Shown: positions 35,311 through 43,630 of the stretch, piece after piece
Position numbering within the stretch: position 1 is the first letter of the stretch
Layout: the number at the start of each line of letters is the position of its first letter
NCBI RefSeq assembly: GCF_024707105.1
Contig: NZ_JANQAJ010000005.1
Location: 248,001 to 312,000 of the forward strand
From: Devosia ginsengisoli
GTDB lineage: Bacteria > Pseudomonadota > Alphaproteobacteria > Rhizobiales > Devosiaceae
Reading direction: 5' to 3'
DNA: 64,000 bases
The notes under the pieces: model-generated
Seen by the model: only the letters and a program-made list of their open reading frames with translations
Told to the model about the DNA's origin: nothing
The model's database searches: none
Made by a program: the position numbers and the translations under genes

Positions 35311-35781
35311 TCAGGCCGTGGCGAAGCCGAGCGGGTCGGCGCCATAGGTATTGGGGCCTGGCGTGCCCTTGAGGAAGCCGAGCTGCACCAACATGTAGAT
35401 GCCGAATATGCCCATCAGCCCAAACAGGACCATCAGCCACCCATCCGGGGCCGGCACGACGACGCCATTGCCCATGTCGGTCATGGTGACGCCGATGCCC
35501 AAGGCCTGCACCAGCGCCAGCAGGCCCGAAAGGCCCATCAGGATCTTGAAGTCCATGCCATTATTGTCGCGATCCTGCCGGCGCTTGAGGCCGATGCACC
35601 AGTTTGGATAGAACAGCAGCACATAGACGATCAGCTGTGCCCAGGCCGCGTTCAGACCCACCAGCGACAGGATGATGGAGAGCACGATGCTCGCCACGAT
35701 GATGCCGACAACGCCGATCCACCAGTTCTTGCGCGAAATGCGCCCAGCCGTGGTGGTATAGAGTGCAACGAGATTATCCAT
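35311..35781 (-). CDS. DUF805 membrane protein
   Basis: A 156-residue membrane protein. GRISRKNWWIGVVGIIVASIVL and PNWCIGLKRRQDRDNNGMDFKI are DUF805 hallmarks (an aromatic start segment, then an Arg/Asp cytoplasmic loop), and GTPGPNTYGADPLG is the typical C-terminal tail. Function unknown. The start at 35781 has a strong GAGGGGGAA ribosome site. It lies between dapD and dapE in the same operon. Confidence 0.85.
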   Translation of the reverse strand: MDNLVALYTTTAGRISRKNWWIGVVGIIVASIVLSIILSLVGLNAAWAQLIVYVLLFYPNWCIGLKRRQDRDNNGMDFKILMGLSGLLALVQALGIGVTMTDMGNGVVVPAPDGWLMVLFGLMGIFGIYMLVQLGFLKGTPGPNTYGADPLGFATA

Positions 35782-35866
35782 GAGTTCCCCCTCGGAAATG
35801 GATACGCCGGGACCCATCCGGCGCAATCATCCTAGGTGAATCGCACTTGCCCCGCCAGAGTCCCTG

Positions 35867-36709
35867 CTAATCGCGCAGCAGGTCGTTGATGCCGGTCTTG
35901 CTGCGGGTCTGCGCGTCCACCGTCTTGACGATGACGGCGCAGTAGAGGTTCGGCCCCGGATTGCCATTGGGCAGCGGCTTGCCGGGCAGCGAGCCCGAGA
36001 CCACGACCGAATAGGGCGGCACCTTGCCGATATGGATTTCCCCGGTATTGCGGTCGACGATCTTGGTCGAGGCGCCGATGAAGACGCCCATGGAGATGAC
36101 CGAGCCTTCGCCCACCACCACGCCTTCGACCACCTCCGAGCGCGCACCGATGAAGCAATTGTCCTCGATGATGACGGGCCCGGCCTGCAGCGGCTCGAGC
36201 ACGCCGCCAATGCCGACGCCGCCCGAAATATGCACATTCTTGCCGATCTGCGCGCAGGAACCGACGGTAACCCAGGTGTCCACCATGGTGCCCTCATCGA
36301 CATAGGCGCCGATATTGACGAAGCTGGGCATCAGCACGACGTTGCGGCCGATAAAGGCCGGGCTGCGCACCACCGCACCCGGCACGGCGCGGAAGCCGGC
36401 CTCGCGGAAGGTATTCTCGCTCCAGCCCTCGAACTTGGTCGGCACCTTGTCCCAGTAATGCGACCCACCCGGCGCGCCCTCGACCAGTTTGTTGTCGTTG
36501 AGGCGGAAGCTCAGCAGCACGGCCTTCTTGAGCCACTGGTTGACCTGCCAGGTGCCGTCGACCTTCTCGGCCACGCGCAATTCGCCCTTGTCCAAGAGGC
36601 GCAGCGCCTCGCCGACCGCTTCGCGCACCGCACCCTGAGTGTGGAAATTGATCTCGGCGCGCGCCTCGAAGGCGTCATCGATGGTCTTGGCGAGGTCGGT
36701 ATGGGACAT
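35867..36709 (-). CDS. dapD: 2,3,4,5-tetrahydropyridine-2,6-dicarboxylate N-succinyltransferase
   Basis: A 280-residue left-handed beta-helix transferase that succinylates tetrahydrodipicolinate for diaminopimelate and lysine synthesis. The hexapeptide-repeat region ([39 protein letters not shown] pattern, about 120-160) and the C-terminal [26 protein letters not shown] are characteristic. It is the first gene of the minus-strand operon with DUF805 and dapE; the promoter must lie in the large 36710-37387 gap. Confidence 0.96.
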   Translation of the reverse strand: MSHTDLAKTIDDAFEARAEINFHTQGAVREAVGEALRLLDKGELRVAEKVDGTWQVNQWLKKAVLLSFRLNDNKLVEGAPGGSHYWDKVPTKFEGWSENTFREAGFRAVPGAVVRSPAFIGRNVVLMPSFVNIGAYVDEGTMVDTWVTVGSCAQIGKNVHISGGVGIGGVLEPLQAGPVIIEDNCFIGARSEVVEGVVVGEGSVISMGVFIGASTKIVDRNTGEIHIGKVPPYSVVVSGSLPGKPLPNGNPGPNLYCAVIVKTVDAQTRSKTGINDLLRD

Positions 36710-37084
36710 GAGAAAATTCCTGGCTGGGATGCGGAGCGGACCATAGCCGGGAGGGAGACGGTGTCAATCGGACATACGGAAGCGCCGCCTGCATCGCGGT
36801 TGTCTTGGTGATCGCATGCCAAAGATGGCAGCGAGCGGACCCCGAGACGGCTGACGCCCCTGAGTAATTTAAGAGTGAGACGCTCGCCGTCTCGGAGTGC
36901 CGGTTTTTGGAACAGTACGGGGGGTCGCGCACACGCTTCCGCCCGGACTCGGACCTGCGCGGCGGCGAGCCACGCCCGGCCCCCACCGCCACTGTTCGCC
37001 TGCAGGCCGCCCATGCGGGGGGATGGGTAGGAGTATGCATCAGGTTTTGGGGGAGGGGATAAGATGGATAGATCGTGCTTGTTA

Positions 37085-37222
37085 GTACCCCCCACCCTCA
37101 CTCCCTCCCCACAAGGGGGAGGGAAGCCTGGCCGGTGGCTACGGACCTATCGTGCGAAACCCTGAATGCGGTCATGCGCCTCCCTCCCCCTTGTGGGGAG
37201 GGAATGAGGGTGGGGGTGTTTG
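37085..37222. repeat. Family B palindromic repeat, copy 2
   Basis: ACCCCCCACCCTCACTCCCTCCCCACAAGGGGGAGGGA and its inverted partner CTCCCTCCCCCTTGTGGGGAGGGAATGAGGGTGGGGG, separated by about 50 bases. Confidence 0.85.
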
Positions 37223-37236
37223 GGCACGTTCCACCT

Positions 37237-37292
37237 TGCGGCTGTGGCTCGATCTCGGGATGGGTCCCGGCTCAAGGCCGGGATGACATCGA
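37237..37292. repeat. Family E palindromic repeat, copy 1
   Basis: GATCTCGGGATGGGTCCCGGCTCAAGGCCGGGATGACATCGAG, with the CCCGGC-TCAAG-GCCGGG stem. The same unit recurs at 56.3 and 61.9 kb. Confidence 0.8.
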
Positions 37293-37387
37293 GGGCGGGA
37301 TGGTGCCAATTCCGCAGTGACGCGCATGTCCCGCTGGCATATTGCCTTGCATAGTCATAGACTTGCCCCGGATCTGGAGGGGCGAGC

Positions 37388-38767
37388 ATGTCGGAACAAT
37401 TCGATGCCATTGTTATCGGCGCAGGCCAGTCCGGCCCCTTCCTGGCCGCGCGGCTGGCAGGGGCCGGACGCAAGGTGGCGCTGATCGAGCGCGAACATCT
37501 GGGTGGGACCTGCGTCAATGATGGCTGCACCCCCACCAAGACGCTGGTGGCCAGCGCCCGCGCGGCCTGGGCCGCCCGCCACGCCGCCCAGTTCGGCGTC
37601 ATGGTCAAGGGGCCGGTCACGGTCGACATGGCGGCAGTCAAGGCACGCAAGGACAAGGTGGTCGGGGCCTCGGTCAAGAGCCTTACCGACTGGCTGGGGA
37701 GCCTGAAGACACTCGACTATATCAAGGGCGAAGGCAGCTTCGTTTCCGCCACCGAGGTCAAGGTCGGCAAGCGGGTACTGACCGCGCCGCAGATCTTCAT
37801 CAATACCGGAGCCAGTGCCAGCGTGCCGGACTGGCCGGGCATCAGGAGCGTGCCCTATCTCACCAATACCTCGATGATGAATGTCGATACCCTGCCGGGG
37901 CATCTGATCATTATCGGCGCCAGCTATATCGGGCTTGAATTCGCCCAAATGTATGCGCGCTTCGGCTCCAAGGTCACGGTGATCGAGCGTGGCGCGCGCG
38001 CCGCCAGCCGGGAAGACCCTGATGTCTCGGCCGCCATCCGGAGCATCCTCGAGGCCGAAGGCGTGACCTTCATGTTCGGCACTACGGTGGAGGCGGTGGC
38101 CAAGGCCGGGCATGGCGTGCTGCTGTCGCTCAAAAGCGGTGATCGGCTGGCCTCGATCGAAGGTTCGCACCTGCTGGTGGCCCTGGGCCGCACCCCCAAT
38201 ACGGCCGACCTCAACCTGGGTGCGGCCGGCATAGAAACCGACACGCGCGGCTATATCCCGGTGGACGACCACCTGCGCACCAAGGTCAAGGGCATCTGGG
38301 CCATGGGCGACGTCAACGGGCGCGGCGCCTTTACCCATACGTCCTACAATGACTTCGAGATCGTCGCCGACAATGTGATCGATGGGGGCAAGCGTTCGAT
38401 TGCCGGGCGCATTCCGGTCTATGGCCTGTTCATCGATCCGCCCTTGGGCCGCGCCGGCATGAGTGAAGCCGAGGTTCGCAAGTCAGGCCGCAAGGCGCTG
38501 ATGGGCGTGATGCCGATGGCGCGGGTCGCCAGGGCCAGGGAGCGGGGAGAGACGCAGGGGCTGATAAAGGTGCTGGTCGATGCCGAGAGCAAGCGGGTGC
38601 TGGGCGCCGCGATACTGGGTATTGGCGGCGACGAGATCGTCCATTCGCTGCTGCAACTGATGGCGGCTGGTACGCCCTATACAACCATGATGCACACGGT
38701 GCATATCCACCCGACGGTGACCGAACTGATCCCGACGCTGCTGGCGGATTTGAAGCCTTTGGGGTGA
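37388..38767 (+). CDS. FAD-dependent pyridine nucleotide-disulfide oxidoreductase (mercuric reductase-like)
   Basis: A 459-residue class I flavin disulfide reductase. FAD motif IGAGQSGPFLA (10-20), redox pair C42/C47 (GGTCVNDGC), NAD motif IIIGASYIGLEFAQ, second FAD motif IWAMGDVNG and the C-terminal HPTVTE (His-Glu relay) are intact. It resembles lipoamide dehydrogenase and mercuric reductase but lacks the N-terminal metal domain and a C-terminal Cys pair. No mer genes are near, so the mercury role is unproven. A GGAGGGGCGAGC stretch precedes the ATG. Confidence 0.82.
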   Translation: MSEQFDAIVIGAGQSGPFLAARLAGAGRKVALIEREHLGGTCVNDGCTPTKTLVASARAAWAARHAAQFGVMVKGPVTVDMAAVKARKDKVVGASVKSLTDWLGSLKTLDYIKGEGSFVSATEVKVGKRVLTAPQIFINTGASASVPDWPGIRSVPYLTNTSMMNVDTLPGHLIIIGASYIGLEFAQMYARFGSKVTVIERGARAASREDPDVSAAIRSILEAEGVTFMFGTTVEAVAKAGHGVLLSLKSGDRLASIEGSHLLVALGRTPNTADLNLGAAGIETDTRGYIPVDDHLRTKVKGIWAMGDVNGRGAFTHTSYNDFEIVADNVIDGGKRSIAGRIPVYGLFIDPPLGRAGMSEAEVRKSGRKALMGVMPMARVARARERGETQGLIKVLVDAESKRVLGAAILGIGGDEIVHSLLQLMAAGTPYTTMMHTVHIHPTVTELIPTLLADLKPLG

Positions 38768-38785
38768 GGCGTTCGCTTGAAAGAG

Positions 38786-38900
38786 GGTACCCCTTCCTAA
38801 CCTCCCCTGACATGGGAGGAACAGATCGGGGATGGGCGCTATAGTGCCGCGACCACAGCGCGGCTCCGCCCCCTATCGGGGGGAGGTTGGGAGGGGGTAT
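38786..38900. repeat. Family D palindromic repeat, copy 1
   Basis: GGGTACCCCTTCCTAACCTCCCCTGACATGGGAGGAAC and the inverted CCCCCTATCGGGGGGAGGTTGGGAGGGGGTATC, between convergent genes. Other copies are at 53.9 and 59.0 kb. Confidence 0.8.
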
Positions 38901-38903
38901 CAC

Positions 38904-40628
38904 TCACAAATCCCCGAACGCCACGGCGACTCCGCGCCCGCGCGCCTTGGCGGCATAGCAGGCCGCGTCCGCTTCGCCCATGAAGCCCAGCGATGTCGCG
39001 GGCTCTGACGTGACCATGGTCAGGCCTACACTGGCGCCGATGTGATAGCTGCGGCCGGCCCAGCCAAAGGCGAGGGCGGCAATGGCGCGCACCACTTTTT
39101 CGGCGATGCGCTGGCCCACCTCGGCCGGGCAATCATGCAGCAGCACGGCGAATTCGTCGCCGCCGATACGGGCGGCCACATCATGGCTGCGGCAGGAGCC
39201 TCTGATAGTCTGGGCCACCTGCTTGAGCAGGGCGTCGCCGGCGGCATGGCCGGCATTGTCGTTGACCGGCTTGAAGCGGTCGAGATCGATATAGAGCAGG
39301 CAATGGCGCCGGTTGCCGTCCTGGGCCGAGGCGATGGCGCCGTTGAGCGCGCGTTCGAAAGCGGCACGGTTGGGCAGACCGGTCAGGTCGTCATGGGTGG
39401 CCGAATGGGCCAGTTCCCGCTGCATGGCGCGGCTCTGCGTCACGTCCTGGAACACCAGCACGGCACCGGTCAGCTTGCCCGATGGCATGCGCACCGGGGC
39501 GGCAGTGCAGCGGATGTCGCGCTCGCTGCCGGTTTTGCCGACCAGGATCATGTCATCATCCAGATGCGCGGTTTTGTCGGTGGCGAGGCATATGGCGACG
39601 GGGCAGTCCTGCACTTCGCCGGTCACCCCATCGCGCAGCCGGAAGATGGCGCGGACTTCCCTTCCCACGGCATCGGCCGAGGCATAGCCGGTCAGTTGTT
39701 CGGCCGCTGGATTCATGAAGACCACATGGCCGCTCTCGTCGGTCGAGATCATGCCGTCGGCGATGGAGTCGAGGGTAACGCGCAGGCGCTCCTTTTCGGC
39801 CGCCAGCTCCAGCTCGATGGTCTTGAGGCGGGTGATGTCGGTATCGGTGCCAAGCGTGCGCACGGCCTTGCCGTTCTCGTCCCATTCCACCGGCTTGCCG
39901 CGACTGAGGATCCAGACATAGCTGCCGTCGCGGGTACGCTCGCGATATTCCAGCGCGTCGAAACTGGCATCGCCCTGGTCCTGCCGGTCGACATTGTCGA
40001 GCACATGCTGGAGGTCGTCGGGGTGGATGCGTTCCAGCCACTTGGCCTGATCGCCATCCACGTCCTCGTCGGGCGGAATGCCGCGCATGACGCGCCACAT
40101 GCGCGAATAGAACATGGTGTCGGTGCGGATATCGTGGTCCCACACGCCCTGGCGGGCGCTTTCCAGCGCGAAATTCCAGCGGCTCTCCGAATGGGCCAGG
40201 GCCTCTTCGGCCCGCTTCTGCAATTCGATGCTGGTCAATTGGGTGATGAGGTAGAGCGGCTGGCCGGTGGCATCCGAGCGCAGCACCGAGGCGGCGACCA
40301 TGACCCAGAGCGGGCCCCCATCGGCATGGCGGAAGCGGTGTTCGCCGCGATATTCGCCGGCCTCGCCGCGCATCAGCAGGCTCAGGCGCTGCCGCGCGGC
40401 GGCGCTGTCATCGTCGTGGATCAGGTCGAGAATGTTGTCGCTGGCGTCCTCGTCGATGCGATGACCCAGCAATTCGACAAAGGCCCTGTTGGCATAGACC
40501 ATGCGGCCGTCCATCTCGGACACGACCATGCCGACCGCGGCATTGTCGACGATCCGGGCCAGCATAGAGCCGATCCGCTCGAAGCGGAGAATGGTCGGCG
40601 CAGCGGTGTTCGACGGGCGGGCGGACAT
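38904..40628 (-). CDS. PAS-domain diguanylate cyclase
   Basis: A 574-residue signalling protein with three PAS domains (about 25-135, 150-275 and 283-400) and a C-terminal GGDEF domain (about 410-574). The active GGDEF starts at 489, and RSHD (480-483), five residues upstream, is a complete c-di-GMP inhibitory I-site, so active and product-inhibited synthesis is expected. There is no EAL domain and no membrane helix; sensing is cytosolic. It lies 45 bases after a sugar isomerase-like gene on the same strand and may share its transcript. c-di-GMP output could affect the Tad pilus, but this is only inference. Confidence 0.9.
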   Translation of the reverse strand: MSARPSNTAAPTILRFERIGSMLARIVDNAAVGMVVSEMDGRMVYANRAFVELLGHRIDEDASDNILDLIHDDDSAAARQRLSLLMRGEAGEYRGEHRFRHADGGPLWVMVAASVLRSDATGQPLYLITQLTSIELQKRAEEALAHSESRWNFALESARQGVWDHDIRTDTMFYSRMWRVMRGIPPDEDVDGDQAKWLERIHPDDLQHVLDNVDRQDQGDASFDALEYRERTRDGSYVWILSRGKPVEWDENGKAVRTLGTDTDITRLKTIELELAAEKERLRVTLDSIADGMISTDESGHVVFMNPAAEQLTGYASADAVGREVRAIFRLRDGVTGEVQDCPVAICLATDKTAHLDDDMILVGKTGSERDIRCTAAPVRMPSGKLTGAVLVFQDVTQSRAMQRELAHSATHDDLTGLPNRAAFERALNGAIASAQDGNRRHCLLYIDLDRFKPVNDNAGHAAGDALLKQVAQTIRGSCRSHDVAARIGGDEFAVLLHDCPAEVGQRIAEKVVRAIAALAFGWAGRSYHIGASVGLTMVTSEPATSLGFMGEADAACYAAKARGRGVAVAFGDL

Positions 40629-40673
40629 GGGCCCACTCTGCGCGAAACTCCCTTAATAACTGGCTTAGAGAGG

Positions 40674-41507
40674 CTAGATGTCGCGCGATGTGATGAAGTC
40701 GCGCTCGGTGGCCAGGCCATGCCATTCGCCTGGGATTTCGCTGTCGAAGATCAACGTATAGGGGCCTTTGTAGCCGGCTTCCTCGGCCAGGGTGACGCAG
40801 GCGCCGTAATCGGCTTCGTCGAGATCGCCATCGATGAAGCTGGCCTTGGCGTGGCACAGCTCGGCCCGGCCGAAGATCGACTTGAGGTCGGCATATTTGC
40901 TGGCCCCGCCCCAATTGCCGAAATCGCCGAGCAGGCCGATGCGGCCATCGAGCTTGTCGAGCAGGTAATGCACCTGGGCTGGCTCAGCCAAGAGGTCGAA
41001 CCAGTTCTCGGTGACCAGCCGGACCGGGGAGCCGGCATTGCCATCGGCCAGTGAATTGAGGGCCTTGACCGAGCGGTCGAGCGCATCGCGGGTCGGCTTC
41101 TGCTTGCCGGCGATGATGCGCGCATGTTCGGCGCCCAGTTCATTGGCGATCTCGATCCAGCCGGCGATCCATTTCTGGTCGCGCGCGCCGTGCTCGGGAT
41201 GGCTGATATCGCCGGCATCGATCAGCAGCGTCTGCAGCCGGACATTGGCGCGCTTGAGCTGGTCGCGCAGCTCGCCGAGATAGACCTTGTCGCGGCTGCG
41301 CAGGTGGAAGGAGACGATTTCCAGACGATGATAGCCGTGATTGGCCAGTACCGAGGGCAGGCCGAGCAGCGATTCCTCGCCCTCGCCATAGGTCTGTTGC
41401 TCCGGCCCGATCTCGGTGGTGGTGAGATCGTGCGGGTAGGTGGCGCCGAGCAGGCGGTGCAGCGACCAGGTGGAAACGGCAATGCGGTCGGGGCTGATGC
41501 TGGCCAT
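40674..41507 (-). CDS. Sugar phosphate isomerase/epimerase family protein
   Basis: A 277-residue TIM-barrel protein of the AP endonuclease 2 superfamily (xylose isomerase-like). Visible landmarks are RIAVSTWSLHRLLG, HRLEIVSFHLRSRD, LLIDAGDISHPEHGARD, VTENWFDLLA and LIFDSEIPGEWHG; Glu, Asp and His residues would bind a metal. The exact sugar is unknown. The start at 41507 has AGGAG. It lies between the fucose-type amidohydrolase and the cyclase, so a role in the same sugar pathway is plausible. Confidence 0.72.
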   Translation of the reverse strand: MASISPDRIAVSTWSLHRLLGATYPHDLTTTEIGPEQQTYGEGEESLLGLPSVLANHGYHRLEIVSFHLRSRDKVYLGELRDQLKRANVRLQTLLIDAGDISHPEHGARDQKWIAGWIEIANELGAEHARIIAGKQKPTRDALDRSVKALNSLADGNAGSPVRLVTENWFDLLAEPAQVHYLLDKLDGRIGLLGDFGNWGGASKYADLKSIFGRAELCHAKASFIDGDLDEADYGACVTLAEEAGYKGPYTLIFDSEIPGEWHGLATERDFITSRDI

Positions 41508-41640
41508 GCTCGGGCTCTCCTGTTTGGGGCGAGCCTTCCACGCAATGGCACCGGATTCAAGTCGTGCTTTCATTCATATGTGAGTGATGTGATCGCTGGT
41601 GGGATGAGGGATTTGTCCCGCTTGTTCGGCTTGTCCCTGT

Positions 41641-41686
41641 TATCCCCGGTGTCATTCCCGCCTTCGCGGGAATGACACCGGGCTAT
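41641..41686. repeat. Family E hairpin, copy 2 (17-bp perfect stem)
   Basis: CCCGGTGTCATTCCCGC (41645-41661) and GCGGGAATGACACCGGG (41666-41682) form a perfect 17-bp stem with a CTTC tetraloop. No T-run follows on either strand, so it is a REP-like element rather than a terminator. It lies between two minus-strand genes. Confidence 0.85.
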
Positions 41687-41726
41687 ATGGCCATATGGTA
41701 GCTGCAGCGTTCATCACGGGGATAAG

Positions 41727-42551
41727 TCAGACCTTGTAGATCCGCTCGGCATTGCGGTGGAGCAGGGCGGATTGTTCGTCCTGGCTGGCGCCGCCGATGA
41801 TCTCGCGGGTCGCGGCGACCCAGTCGGTGAGGGTGCCGCCGGTGGTGGTGGCGACGGGGTGGTCGCTGCCCCAGACGACGCGATCCCAGCCGAAACTCTC
41901 GATCATGTGTTCGACATAGGGGCGGAGCGTCGCGGCGCTCCAGCCGGGGTCGCAGTGGTTGACCAGGCCCGAGACCTTGCCGACGACATTGGGATTGCGG
42001 GCGATTTCGGTGATCGAGGCGCGCCAGGGATCGAGGCCGAGGCCGTTGATGTCGGGGTTGCCGCAATGGTCGAGGATGAAGGTCACGTCGGGCGCCTTCT
42101 GCGCCAGGTCGCCGCCGAGATGGAGCTGGCCGGCGCGCAGGCAGAGATCGAAGCTCAGGTCATAGTCGGGCAGGTGGCGGATATTTTCGATGAAGAGGTC
42201 CGACTGGCTGAGCTCGTCGGGCACTTCATGCAGGATGCGGCGCACGCCCTTGACGTGCGGATGCTCCGATAGCTGCTCGATCTGGTCGACGAAATTCATG
42301 TGCTCGGGCCGGCAGGCGGCTATGGCGCCGGCAATGCGCGGCAGGCCAAGCACGAATTCGGTCTCGGCCAGCATGTCGGCTTCGGCGACATCGACCTCCA
42401 TATGGAGGGCGGACTCGATGCCCAGCGGCGCGGCCTCGGCGAAATAGGCTTCCTGGCTCCAGGGTTTGTTGATTTTGGGGGTATTGCCCAGCCACGGATA
42501 GCTGAAGCGATCGGGGTAGATCAGGTGCAGATGAGTATCGAGGATGCGCAT
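41727..42551 (-). CDS. Amidohydrolase 2 family (probable L-fuconolactonase-like lactonase)
   Basis: A 274-residue TIM-barrel hydrolase. The start MRILDTHLHL carries the H7-x-H9 metal pair; FILDHCGNP and VVWGSDHPVATTTGG are the later His and Asp motifs of the COG3618 group. Members include L-fucono-1,5-lactonase and L-rhamnono-lactonase. The divergent L-fuconate dehydratase and KDF-dehydrogenase-like genes make the fuconolactonase role the best guess. The start at 42551 has GGAGCCCAGAGAA upstream; the upstream in-frame codons are family A repeat. Confidence 0.78.
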   Translation of the reverse strand: MRILDTHLHLIYPDRFSYPWLGNTPKINKPWSQEAYFAEAAPLGIESALHMEVDVAEADMLAETEFVLGLPRIAGAIAACRPEHMNFVDQIEQLSEHPHVKGVRRILHEVPDELSQSDLFIENIRHLPDYDLSFDLCLRAGQLHLGGDLAQKAPDVTFILDHCGNPDINGLGLDPWRASITEIARNPNVVGKVSGLVNHCDPGWSAATLRPYVEHMIESFGWDRVVWGSDHPVATTTGGTLTDWVAATREIIGGASQDEQSALLHRNAERIYKV

Positions 42552-42570
42552 GGGTTCTCTGGGCTCCGTC

Positions 42571-42692
42571 GCCCTCGTGGTTCGAGGCTCGTGAAGAACT
42601 CGCACCTCACCATGAGGGCTACTGTAAACTCAATTCCTTCAGTAGCCCTCATGGTGAGGCGGGAGCGTAGCGACATCAGAACCACTGACGCG
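42571..42692. repeat. Family A palindromic repeat, copy 3
   Basis: CCCTCGTGGTTCGAGG, CCTCACCATGAGGGCTACTG, then AGTAGCCCTCATGGTGAGGCGGGAGCG and AGAACCAC. Same nested layout as copy 1, between the IclR and amidohydrolase genes, which read in the same direction. Confidence 0.85.
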
Positions 42693-42698
42693 TGGCAC

Positions 42699-43463
42699 CT
42701 AGTCTGTCGAACGCTGTGTAACCTCTTTGCCGGCCTGTTGCAGCAGTTTCAGCACGGTCGGCATATTAGGTGCGTCGAGCTTGTCGAGGCGCTGGGTATA
42801 GGGGCAGGTGAGGACGGCGATGACCGTGCCGAGCGGGCCGAAGATCGGCACGGTGAGGTTGGAAACGCCGGAAACCTGGGCGCTCGCCATCATTTCATAG
42901 CCCTGTTCACGCACGGTTTCGAGCCGGGCTTCCAGGCCCTTGGGCATCTTTTCGGGGCTGCCCATATCCTGCTCTTCAAGCATCAGCATCCGCTCCTCCG
43001 CTGTGGCGAAGGCGAGGAAGACATGGCCCGAGCCGGTATTGACCAGGCCTAGGCGGCTGCCGACGCGGATCGAGACATTCCAGTAGCCCGGCCCGTCGAC
43101 CTGGGCGATGACGACCAGGATATTGCGATCCTGCACCACCATATGCACGGCCTGTTCGGCGCGGAGCGCGAAGTGGCGCAACACCGGCATGGCCTGGCTG
43201 ACCATGCGGTGCAAGGGCGGCCGCGCATGGCCCAGTTCGAACAGCTTGAGGGTGATCTCGTAGCGATCTTCCGGCGTGCGGCGGACATAGTCGCGGCGCA
43301 CCAGCCGGTCGAGCATGCGGTAGATTTCGTTGGGAGAACGCTCGAGAGCCTTGGCGATTTCGGCCTGGCTCAACCCGTCGGCGGTGCGGGCCAGGAGCTC
43401 GATAATGTCGAGCCCCTTGTCCAGCGCCGGGGCGCGATAGCGGTCATTGGCGTCGTCTGCCAT
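42699..43463 (-). CDS. IclR-family transcriptional regulator
   Basis: A 254-residue repressor/activator. The N-terminal winged helix (about 14-75) shows ALDKGLDIIELLARTADGLSQAEIAKALERSPNEIYRML. The C-terminal ligand domain follows (RVGSRLGLVNTGSGHVFLAF, VSNLTVPIFGPLGTVIAVLTCPY). The start at 43463 has AGGGGAGACCC. It diverges from the ABC sugar importer, and a perfect palindrome lies in between. I infer control of the sugar cluster by a sugar acid or similar ligand. Confidence 0.9.
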   Translation of the reverse strand: MADDANDRYRAPALDKGLDIIELLARTADGLSQAEIAKALERSPNEIYRMLDRLVRRDYVRRTPEDRYEITLKLFELGHARPPLHRMVSQAMPVLRHFALRAEQAVHMVVQDRNILVVIAQVDGPGYWNVSIRVGSRLGLVNTGSGHVFLAFATAEERMLMLEEQDMGSPEKMPKGLEARLETVREQGYEMMASAQVSGVSNLTVPIFGPLGTVIAVLTCPYTQRLDKLDAPNMPTVLKLLQQAGKEVTQRSTD

Positions 43464-43483
43464 GGGTCTCCCCTCAGTCCCTA

Positions 43484-43504
43484 ATGCTAACGGACTGTTA
43501 GCAT
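43484..43504. promoter_or_regulatory. Operator-like palindrome between iclR-type gene and ABC importer
   Basis: ATGCTAAC-GGACT-GTTAGCAT, a perfect 8-base inverted repeat. A further half-site ATGTTAGC lies at 43547-43554. Position between divergent regulator and transporter genes fits an IclR binding site. Confidence 0.65.
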
Positions 43505-43630
43505 TGAGCATCACCAAGCGTGACTTTGCGTTGCACGGCAACTGACATGTTAGCTCTTGCAAGCGTGCTTCATTTATGAATAGATTGTTTGCAGGCGCAT
43601 CGCAAGAATGCGCGGGAGGACAAATCCAGC

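Larger units (their letters stand above)
36710..37387. other. 678-base gap with a strongly structured segment and two repeats
   Basis: No convincing gene. On the minus strand it is the leader/promoter region of dapD, on the plus strand that of the flavin oxidoreductase. Bases 36842-37030 are unusually rich in inverted repeats. CCGAGACGG (36842-36850) can pair with CCGTCTCGG (36888-36896), or GAGACG (36877-36882) can pair with CGTCTC (36888-36893). GCGCA (36927-36931) can pair with TGCGC (36956-36960), and there is a GCCTGCAGGC palindrome near 37000. Family B (37085-37222) and E (37237-37292) repeats fill the rest. The open frames across it look spurious. Confidence 0.5.

Noticed and set aside
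36511..37101. Minus-strand frames in the dapD upstream gap that might encode a basic protein
   Set aside because: They run through palindromes and repeats and have no ribosome site or domain. I treat the segment as non-coding and report its structure instead.
37388..38767. Calling the flavin oxidoreductase merA
   Set aside because: There is no N-terminal metal-binding domain, no C-terminal Cys pair and no other mer genes, so only the family can be named.
39042..41054. A 670-codon plus-strand frame opposite the PAS-GGDEF gene
   Set aside because: Mirror of a well-supported coding sequence; composition typical of antisense frames.
41645..41682. The 17-bp hairpin as a transcription terminator
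   Set aside because: No T-run follows on either strand, and related hairpins recur as family E repeats.
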